Positions 7,354-12,706 of a stretch of DNA of 13,713 bases are shown piece by piece (the first letter of the stretch is position 1; each line of letters starts with the position of its first letter). The stretch covers positions 1 through 13,713 of the forward strand of contig JAGRAG010000253.1 in assembly GCA_020435025.1 (NCBI GenBank), given 5' to 3'. The stretch comes from Bdellovibrionales bacterium. Its GTDB lineage: Bacteria; Bdellovibrionota; Bdellovibrionia; Bdellovibrionales; UBA1609. The notes below the pieces were generated by a model. That model did no database searches. It saw only the letters and a program-made list of their open reading frames with translations, and was not told the DNA's origin. The position numbers and the translations under genes were made by a program.

Positions 7354-8320
7354 GTCGGGCCTCTGTATCAGTTTGAAAAACGTTTTGTGATTGATAAAGG
7401 TAGTTCTCAAAGGCCAAAGACCTATCTAAATTCCCACGTATATCCTGTTCAAGGCCATAGGCCTCAACACCTAAGGTTCCCAATACGCTATCACTGTAAT
7501 CCGCCAATCTTTGAATCAAATGAACAAAGTCTTTATGGATCACTTCATGAACACCATGACGATAATACCCACTGTCCCGTAATAACTGCTGCCAAATACG
7601 GCAAACCTGTAAGGCCCCTTGACGATCCTTAACAAGCTCTTTAACCGTCTCGATGGCTCTTTCTGGAGCTCCTTCTAACAAATCAACCCATATATCTAAA
7701 GATCTCTGTCTTAACAAAGAGAGATCTTCATTTTGCAACTGTTCGGCCAGCTCCACACTTCCCTGAGCCGACTTCAATATCCACTCTTCTTTAATTTGAC
7801 TAATTTTTTCCAATTGCGCTAATGGAAGAGCCCCGAAACGGACCACCTGAGCACGGGAGCGGATAGTTGGTAAGACACTTGCAATACTGGGTACTAACAA
7901 AATAAAGTAGGTTCGTTCTGGAGGTTCTTCTAGTGATTTTAGAAGAGCATTCGCCGTTTGTTCATTCATAAGTTGCGCATCTTCTATAAGGATGATTCTG
8001 GCTTTACCCGGGTTTTGCAGAGAAATGAAACTTATGATTTCTCTCGCTTTATCAACCCTAATGACTCCGCTTTCAGGAGTGATATGCAAAAAGGACTCAC
8101 TTTGGCCATTTTCCACACGCAAGCAGGCGGGACAACTCCCACAGCCTCGGTCTTTTTCACAAACTAAATACTGAATGAAGCCTTGAGCAACTAACTTTTT
8201 GCCGATCCCGCTTTGGCCAACAAACAAAAGCGTTGAAGGAAACCTCTGCTGTTCCAAAGCTTGCAACAGCATTTGAATCTGAGATTCATGACCAACTACT
8301 TTTTTTAAGATCTGAGCCAC
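7346..8320 (-). CDS. holB: DNA polymerase III subunit delta' (clamp-loader, gamma/tau-like)
   Basis: This is a clamp-loader AAA+ subunit that helps place the sliding clamp on primed DNA. It has 324 residues from a GTG at 8320, chosen because AAGGGA lies 6 bases upstream and the chain then starts MAQILKKVVGHESQIQ, as in homologues; an in-frame ATG at 8395 would lie inside tmk. An intact Walker A, GQSGIGKK, is at residues 35-42 (E. coli delta' has lost it). A zinc-type Cys set at 54, 60, 63 and 66 follows. A Walker B-like IEDAQLM precedes the diagnostic NALLKSLEEPPERTYFIL segment and the IRSRAQ sensor motif, with Ala where many relatives have Cys (SRC). The C-terminal third is helical and diverged. 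It overlaps tmk by 16 bp and tatD by 8 bp, so it is translationally coupled. Confidence 0.9.
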   Translation of the reverse strand: MAQILKKVVGHESQIQMLLQALEQQRFPSTLLFVGQSGIGKKLVAQGFIQYLVCEKDRGCGSCPACLRVENGQSESFLHITPESGVIRVDKAREIISFISLQNPGKARIILIEDAQLMNEQTANALLKSLEEPPERTYFILLVPSIASVLPTIRSRAQVVRFGALPLAQLEKISQIKEEWILKSAQGSVELAEQLQNEDLSLLRQRSLDIWVDLLEGAPERAIETVKELVKDRQGALQVCRIWQQLLRDSGYYRHGVHEVIHKDFVHLIQRLADYSDSVLGTLGVEAYGLEQDIRGNLDRSLAFENYLYQSQNVFQTDTEARHE

Positions 8321-8943
8321 TGCTTTTCCCTTAAATACTCTAAGAGCTCTTGCAACAACTCCTCCGGTTTTTTGCAAGCATCCAACACCAACCACTTCTC
8401 TGGCTGACGCCGACTGAGGTGTAAGTATCCCTGACGAACTTTTTCATGAAAGTCTTTTTTTTCAAGCTCAAAACGATCTTTCTGAGCGCCGCTTTCGTCT
8501 TCTCTTTGTTTCATTCTCTCGGCACTTTTCTCAGTCGGAAGGTCTAAAAGAACCGTCAAATCCGGAGCAACATCTTTCGCTGCATAGGCATTGAGCCACT
8601 CTACATCTTTGGAATTAAGTCCCCGAGCACTCACCTGAAAAGCATAGGTGCTTGCCGTAAAACGATCCGACAAGACCCATTGTCCTTTTTTAAGACAAGG
8701 CTCTATCACTAAATCAACATGTTGGGCACGGATGGCCTGATAGAGAAGCAACTCCGCCCGTGGTGTTGGTGCTTCGTGTCCCGTCCGCAAAATAAGAGTT
8801 CTTAACTCTTCTCCCAATTCCGTTCCACCGGGTTCTCGTGTCAGATGATAGTCGATACTTTGTTGATTGAGCGTTTCGCACAATCCTCGAATCAACGTCG
8901 ACTTACCCGAGCCATCTAAACCTTCAAACACTAAAAATGCCAT
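8305..8943 (-). CDS. tmk: Thymidylate kinase
   Basis: This phosphorylates dTMP to dTDP with ATP, in the cytoplasm, for DNA precursor supply. It has 212 residues, the normal length. Visible motifs are the P-loop GLDGSGKST (8-16), TREPGGTELGE, the substrate segment LLLYQAIRAQH, SDRFTASTYAFQ with the catalytic DR pair, LDLP, and a LID region rich in Arg/Glu. It is the first gene of the minus-strand run. The ATG is at 8943; no clear Shine-Dalgarno precedes it, and a TATAGA box lies only about 10 bases upstream, so the leader may be very short if that is the promoter. Alternatively the transcript starts further up, through the inverted-repeat element at 9078-9260. Confidence 0.96.
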   Translation of the reverse strand: MAFLVFEGLDGSGKSTLIRGLCETLNQQSIDYHLTREPGGTELGEELRTLILRTGHEAPTPRAELLLYQAIRAQHVDLVIEPCLKKGQWVLSDRFTASTYAFQVSARGLNSKDVEWLNAYAAKDVAPDLTVLLDLPTEKSAERMKQREDESGAQKDRFELEKKDFHEKVRQGYLHLSRRQPEKWLVLDACKKPEELLQELLEYLREKQWLRS

Positions 8944-9077
8944 GCACTGTTTCTATACAGATTTTGCGATAAGTCACGACCTTTCCACTATGAAGCACAG
9001 CTCTGTAGGCCGTCGCAAAATCAAATTCTCAAAATGAGGCACCCTAAAATTCTTGATTTTTACTCATCCCGGTCTTT

Positions 9078-9260
9078 TAACTACGAACGAATTCCTTCCG
9101 AAGATTTGTAACTCCTCAACTTTGCTCAAAAGACTCAGACAAGGTGGGCAGGGCCGCTCAGGCAGCTGCGCCGCACACGTTGTGAGCATTGCACCACCCA
9201 AACTCACTTTGGTTAAAGTTGAGGAGTTACAAATCTTCGGAAGGAATTCATTCGTAATTA
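9078..9260. repeat. 183-bp inverted-repeat element with 46-bp arms (MITE-like or structured leader)
   Basis: The left arm 9078-9123 and right arm 9215-9260 are reverse complements at 44 of 46 positions, with 35 bp perfect in a row (9089-9123 against 9215-9249). The 91-bp interior is GC-richer than its surroundings and partly self-complementary (GGTGG against CCACC; palindromic GCAGCTGC; GCTCA ... TGAGC), so the whole element can fold into one long hairpin. Both arm mismatches are C opposite A on plus-strand RNA but G-U wobble on minus-strand RNA. TTAA occurs at both outer ends (9077-9080, 9258-9261), which could be a target duplication, but TTAA is palindromic, so this is weak. No protein-coding content is apparent. 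It lies between divergent tmk and the receiver gene; apart from it, 8944-9077 holds no recognisable gene. Confidence 0.85.
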
Positions 9261-9263
9261 ATG

Positions 9264-9295
9264 GGCTCAGTTTGTATAAATTATTGAGCTTTTTT
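9264..9295 (+). terminator. Possible hairpin plus T-run just upstream of the receiver gene
   Basis: GGCTCA (9264-9269) can pair with TGAGCT (9285-9290, one G-U), followed by six T (9290-9295). The same stretch contains TATAAA (9275-9280), a good -10 box whose -35 would fall in the end of the inverted-repeat arm. It may therefore be a promoter instead of, or as well as, a terminator; the sequence does not decide. Confidence 0.25.
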
Positions 9296-9309
9296 GCCGA
9301 TGAAGCCTT

Positions 9310-10302
9310 ATGGCAAAAGAAAAATTTCCCAAAATTCTCATCTGTCTTGTCGATCCAGCTAGAGGAAAGACCACAGGAAAGTACTTATCATCCTTTGGAT
9401 ACCACACTAAGGTCTGTCAACGAGGAGGAGAAGCCAAGGAAATCATCTCGACTTGGGAACCCAATCTCATTATTTGCGACCTACTCTTTCCTCACCTGGG
9501 TGCTTTTGCCATGCTTAAATGGCTGAAATCATATGACTACGACCAGCGTACGAGCATGATCGTGATTTCCGATCATAACTCTAAAGCCAATGTCGAAGCA
9601 GCTTTTGCCTTAGGGGCTCACGACTACATGACAAAACCCTTGGAAATGGAAGATCTTCTTGGCAGAGTGGTATTCCATAGTCGAAAACACAAAATCATTC
9701 CGGAAAAACAAAAGATTCCTCAAGCTGGAGCTTTAAAGGTTGGTGAAAATGAGCCTCTCACTCCAGGATCAAAACGGGGTGAAGATGAAAGAATGCGCTC
9801 TCATAGATACATTGAGCTTCTCTTAGAACAGGCCCAATCTCCGGAGTCCGTTGAAACCCGCTTACACCACCTATTAAAAATGGCTAACGTAAAGTATAAG
9901 GGAGTGCGAATTAATTTGGTTAAATATGAAGATCAGGTGACTGGTTTTGTTGTCGCCTCTCATGACTGTGACAAAGTCAGCGGATTGAAGTTAAACCTAG
10001 AGAAATATCCCGAAATTTTGATGTCTGTGAATACCAATTCTACTATGACCATTGAAAACCTCGAAAATGCTCCAATGTACAAATCGATCACTCAACACCT
10101 ACAAAACATCCAATTTAACTCCCTGATTGTCTGCCCAGTCATGGTGCATCAAAAGGTGTTTGGGACCATTAGTATTCGCCTCCAGCAGAAGCGAGAGATT
10201 GCCGAATCAGAAATCGTTTTTGCACAAATTTTGGCGAGAATTGTAGGCCTTTCCTTAAGTATTGAAAATAACTTATCTTTTTTAGAGTCAAAAGCGTCCT
10301 AA
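9310..10302 (+). CDS. Response-regulator receiver protein with C-terminal GAF-like domain
   Basis: This encodes 330 residues. Residues 8-125 form a CheY-like receiver: Asp57 in LIICDLLFP is the expected phosphorylation site, Ser87 (VISDH) and Lys109 (TKPLE) complete the switch set, and GAHDYMTKP is typical. At the N-terminal acidic pair only Asp15 is present (LVDP). A charged linker (about 130-165) leads to a helix and a region from about 170 to 325 with a GAF-like pattern (LIVCPVMVHQKVFGTISIRL, then a long helix SEIVFAQILARIVGLSLSIE). No DNA-binding or enzymatic output domain is seen, so it may act through protein contacts or a small-molecule signal. No histidine kinase is next to it. The ATG has only a weak GATGAAG upstream. 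It lies upstream of secG, divergent from tmk; the 102-bp gap with a good promoter suggests secG is not solely dependent on it. Confidence 0.85.
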   Translation: MAKEKFPKILICLVDPARGKTTGKYLSSFGYHTKVCQRGGEAKEIISTWEPNLIICDLLFPHLGAFAMLKWLKSYDYDQRTSMIVISDHNSKANVEAAFALGAHDYMTKPLEMEDLLGRVVFHSRKHKIIPEKQKIPQAGALKVGENEPLTPGSKRGEDERMRSHRYIELLLEQAQSPESVETRLHHLLKMANVKYKGVRINLVKYEDQVTGFVVASHDCDKVSGLKLNLEKYPEILMSVNTNSTMTIENLENAPMYKSITQHLQNIQFNSLIVCPVMVHQKVFGTISIRLQQKREIAESEIVFAQILARIVGLSLSIENNLSFLESKAS

Positions 10303-10350
10303 CCGATCCATAAAAACTCTTCCAGAATTCAATTTTCTCTGGAGAAACAG

Positions 10351-10379
10351 TAGACGGACCTATTAATTTCCCCTATATT
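10351..10379 (+). promoter_or_regulatory. Candidate sigma70-type promoter for secG
   Basis: The -35 TAGACG (10351-10356, 4/6 match) and -10 TATATT (10374-10379, 5/6 match) are separated by an ideal 17 bases. Transcription would start near 10386, leaving a leader of about 20 bases that includes the GAGGAG ribosome site of secG. Confidence 0.5.
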
Positions 10380-10404
10380 GACCGCTAATTATGAGGAGTA
10401 TGGC

Positions 10405-10776
10405 ATGTTAACTTTTTTGGCCGCGGTTCATGTATTTGTAGCAATCTTGCTGATTATTTTTGTTCTTCTTCAGGACTCTAAGGGTGGAGCCATGGGGATG
10501 CTCGGCGGCGGCGGATCCAATACTGTTTTTGGTGCTTCGGGAACTGTGAACGTTTTAGTTAAAATCACAAGATGGATCGCTATCATATTTGCCCTTACTT
10601 GTATCGGCTTAACCGTTTTGATTGCAGGTGAAAAAGAGGCCAGTGTTATGAGTGATGTACCCGTTGCGGCCCCTGTTGAGTCTCTGAAACTGGACCCCAA
10701 AGCACCTGAAGCTACAAGTGAAGAGGCTGCGGCACCTGCGACAACACCTACGGAAACCGAGGAGACTTCTCAATAA
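10405..10776 (+). CDS. secG: Protein translocase subunit SecG
   Basis: This is a small inner-membrane subunit of the SecYEG protein-conducting channel that assists SecA-driven export. It has 123 residues. Two membrane helices are evident (about residues 3-22 and 49-69), joined by the hallmark loop LLQDSKGGAMG followed by a Gly-rich stretch and NTVFGASG. A C-terminal tail rich in Ala, Glu, Pro and Thr is typical of delta-like bacteria and poorly conserved. The ATG at 10405 is chosen because GAGGAG lies 6 bases upstream and the protein then starts MLTFLAAVHVF; a TTG at 10378 would lie before this site and at the promoter. It is followed after 30 bp, in the same frame, by the FecR/AgmX protein, probably co-transcribed. 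Confidence 0.95.
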   Translation: MLTFLAAVHVFVAILLIIFVLLQDSKGGAMGMLGGGGSNTVFGASGTVNVLVKITRWIAIIFALTCIGLTVLIAGEKEASVMSDVPVAAPVESLKLDPKAPEATSEEAAAPATTPTETEETSQ

Positions 10777-10806
10777 CCATACCAGTATGGACGCGAGGGG
10801 ATACCC

Positions 10807-11706
10807 ATTAAAAAAGTACTCATTCTTTTTGGCTTTGGCTTAACGGGTCTCATCCTTTTTTGGATGAGCTCGCCTGTCAGTGAATGGCTCGCAAGCAAGT
10901 GGGCTCCTCAAGCAAACGAAGCCTCCACAGATAGCAAAGAGCAACCTCTCGCTTTAATCCGAAGCTTTAAAGGGGATGTGTGGTTGGATCGCAAGCAGAC
11001 TCCAATTATCAAATTAACTAGAAATCAAAATCACTATTCCATTCACTCTTTCAACAAAATTGTCACCGGTCCCGAAGCAGAAGTACACCTGCAATTGCCT
11101 CAAAAATCTATTATTGCCCTCACCGAAAATAGCGCTGCTTTTTTTGAATGGGACAATTCAAGTGACACTCGCAAACGCGCTATTATTTATTTGCTCAAAG
11201 GCAGTTGGAAACTTATTAAAAGCAGTCCAAACAAAGATTTTTTTGTTATCGAAAAAGGTGAAAAATCCAATGCTCCAGAGCCTCAGCAAAATAAAGTCCG
11301 CATTGTAGAACCCACCTCCGTCCGTTCGCCAAAAATGTTTGTTAATTCGAAACTCATTTTAAAAGATGAAAAAAAGACCTTGGAGTCTTCCACGAACAAA
11401 GGACCTAAAAAAAACCCTTTACGTACTCTTTCCAATGAGTATTTAGATGCGGAGATGCAGAAAAAACAACAGCGCTTTTTGAATTGCCAAACCAATGCTT
11501 TGCGGATGAAAAAAAGTGCTCACGGAGAAATTCTTGTTGAAATGACAATTGAAAGTTCAGGTCAAGTTTCGGATGTATCAATTCAAAGCAACACCTTAAA
11601 AAATGATGAGCTCACTCAATGTATTGTCGAAATATTTCGTCGAGCTCGTTTTCGTTCCTTTGACGGCTATCCAATTGTAAAAACTTACCCTCTTATTTTT
11701 GAATAG
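10807..11706 (+). CDS. Membrane-anchored FecR-like protein with AgmX/PglI-type (TonB-like) C-terminal domain; probable ATT start
   Basis: From the first ATG (10864) the protein is 280 residues and lacks an export signal. The frame is open back to the secG stop and encodes KKVLILFGFGLTGLILFW, a classic signal anchor, just before that ATG. No ATG, GTG or TTG precedes it, but GAGGGG (10795-10800) stands 6 bases before an ATT at 10807, so I place the start there (299 residues). An alternative is an ATG at 10787 plus a -1 shift on A AAA AAG (10810-10816). Residues about 47-145 resemble FecR-type domains (GDVWLDRK, IVTGPEAEVHLQLP). Residues about 217-299 have the two-Cys AgmX/PglI C-terminal pattern (NCQTNAL, EMTIESSGQVSDVSI, TQCIVEIFRRARFRSF), a TonB-C-like fold. 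It is inferred to be a periplasm-facing membrane protein linked to envelope or gliding-type machinery; its role is unknown. Confidence 0.8.
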   Translation: MKKVLILFGFGLTGLILFWMSSPVSEWLASKWAPQANEASTDSKEQPLALIRSFKGDVWLDRKQTPIIKLTRNQNHYSIHSFNKIVTGPEAEVHLQLPQKSIIALTENSAAFFEWDNSSDTRKRAIIYLLKGSWKLIKSSPNKDFFVIEKGEKSNAPEPQQNKVRIVEPTSVRSPKMFVNSKLILKDEKKTLESSTNKGPKKNPLRTLSNEYLDAEMQKKQQRFLNCQTNALRMKKSAHGEILVEMTIESSGQVSDVSIQSNTLKNDELTQCIVEIFRRARFRSFDGYPIVKTYPLIFE

Positions 11707-11754
11707 GGCCTGTACTCGTCAAGGCTAATTAACTTTCATTAGGCCCCTATTTTT
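11703..11754 (+). terminator. Intrinsic terminator between convergent genes
   Basis: ATAGGGCCT (11703-11711) can pair with AGGCCCCTAT (11741-11750) with one bulge. Alternatively GGCTAAT (11723-11729) pairs with ATTAGGCC (11739-11745). Five T follow at 11750-11754. The T-run reads directly into the reverse stop codon of the opposing gene (11753-11755). On the minus strand the hairpin lacks a T-run, so it mainly serves the secG transcript. Confidence 0.5.
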
Positions 11755-12325
11755 AGTCAAAGGCATTCATTAAATCTGTATAAGACCAATCGTATATTAC
11801 TTTTTGGTCTTCCGATCTTCGAGAGTGAGGAGGTTCAAAGTAGACTACGGAAAAACGCGTGTCCTTTAAATCTATTCTATGTCGAGTCAAATAGCGCGCC
11901 AAAGACACCAGCATTTCAGGAGAACCGGAATACCCTGACAGGGCCGATGCAAAAAGATTTGTTATATAACCATTGTTAATCGTGATCATCGCCGCATAGC
12001 GAACAGGCTTCCCCTGAGCTATATCTTGATGGGTAACATTGACAGGATCCCTTGTGATTAAAAATGAACTTCCACCAGTGATCACAAATTGACTTCCTAT
12101 GGATATGGTCAAAGGCTGCCCATTTGTATCAACGACCCGTCCTTCATTGAATTTTGCTACCGTGATGTTTTCAAGATTGAACAATCGTGTGTCTACTCTT
12201 GTTCCTTTATAATACATAAGGTGATGTCGTTTCGCTACTTTTCTAGCACACTCTCCGGCGTCGGCGTTTTGGAAGTGCCACAATGGAATAAAAAAAATGA
12301 AGATTAATATCGGGATATTTTTCAA
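11753..12325 (-). CDS. Secreted/periplasmic protein of unknown function (TTG start)
   Basis: This encodes 190 residues from a TTG at 12325, chosen because GAGGTAGG lies just upstream and the chain then opens with a well-formed signal peptide: MKN, a hydrophobic IPILIFIFFIPLW, and a likely cut after NADA (residue 23). The mature part has about 167 residues, is rich in beta-type segments (ITVAKFNEGRVVDTNGQ, SQFVITGGSSFLITRD) and ends with a helical stretch (SPEMLVSLARYLTRHRIDL) and VVYFEPPHSRRS. I recognise no family and no catalytic motif; there is a single Cys near the mature N-terminus (GECARK). It converges with the FecR/AgmX gene and lies downstream of the HAD-like gene on the same strand, 381 bp away, so it probably has its own promoter. 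Confidence 0.75.
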   Translation of the reverse strand: MKNIPILIFIFFIPLWHFQNADAGECARKVAKRHHLMYYKGTRVDTRLFNLENITVAKFNEGRVVDTNGQPLTISIGSQFVITGGSSFLITRDPVNVTHQDIAQGKPVRYAAMITINNGYITNLFASALSGYSGSPEMLVSLARYLTRHRIDLKDTRFSVVYFEPPHSRRSEDQKVIYDWSYTDLMNAFD

Positions 12326-12706
12326 TGCCTACCTCGTTTTCTGTCGAATACTTATGGTATTAAGCGAGCTCATCCAACATGATTTTTCAAGCCATAGAAT
12401 ATTAGAGCAAATGAAATGCCGCTTCCAAGCTCAAAGAATAGAAGACTTACAATATAGAATTGCCATTTTTTGTAAGACACATAAGTAAACAAAATATACA
12501 TTATTTGGGATCAAAATATTCCATACGGAAAGAAGGAGGTTTGTACCTTTCAGAACGACCTCTACAATTTTTTGCGTCGAGAGTTTTCTCGCTCTCTCAA
12601 CTTGAGGAAAGCCACTTTACAATTTTTGCCCGAGCCTTCTGTTACAGATCCACAGATAGATTCTGATTACCCTATCCATTGCATTCTTTGATTGTGAAAC
12701 CGTTAT
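12326..12706. other. 381-bp AT-rich intergenic region without a convincing gene
   Basis: No RNA gene or repeat is recognised here. Open frames on the plus strand (12297-12488, 12460-12666) lack ribosome sites and protein-like composition. On the minus strand a 43-codon hydrophobic frame runs 12501-12370 without a Shine-Dalgarno. A GGAGG at about 12535 on the plus strand is followed by no suitably spaced start. The region probably holds the leader and promoter of the secreted protein at 11753-12325. Confidence 0.6.
12399..12428 (-). promoter_or_regulatory. Weak candidate promoter for the secreted protein
   Basis: On the minus strand, TTGGAA (12428-12423, 4/6) and TAATAT (12404-12399, 4/6) are 18 bases apart. 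It would start transcription near 12392, about 67 bases before the TTG start. AT-rich surroundings make chance matches likely. Confidence 0.25.

Noticed and set aside
6547..7410. Longer tatD starting at the ATG at 7410
   Set aside because: The added 19 residues lie within holB, have no ribosome site and are not TatD-like; the ATG at 7353 has AGAGG upstream.
7346..8395. Longer holB starting at the ATG at 8395
   Set aside because: It would overlap tmk by about 90 bp; the GTG at 8320 has AAGGGA at good spacing and gives a family-like N-terminus.
9078..9260. Integron attC site
   Set aside because: Arms are far too long and perfect for attC, no consistent core-site pattern was found at the ends, and there is no cassette array or integrase.
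9077..9261. TTAA target-site duplication as proof of transposition
   Set aside because: TTAA is its own reverse complement, so any inverted repeat ending in it looks flanked by a duplication; kept only as a hint.
9053..9526. Plus-strand open frame through the inverted repeat
   Set aside because: It runs through both hairpin arms and into the receiver gene in another frame; the protein has no coherent composition or ribosome site.
10321..10343. Hairpin TCCAGA/TCTGGA after the receiver gene as a terminator
   Set aside because: Six-base stem with an 11-base loop and no following T-run.
12526..12545. Strong AAGGAGG on the plus strand as a ribosome site
   Set aside because: The only nearby start-like codon (TTG) is 1 base away; no start at functional spacing follows.
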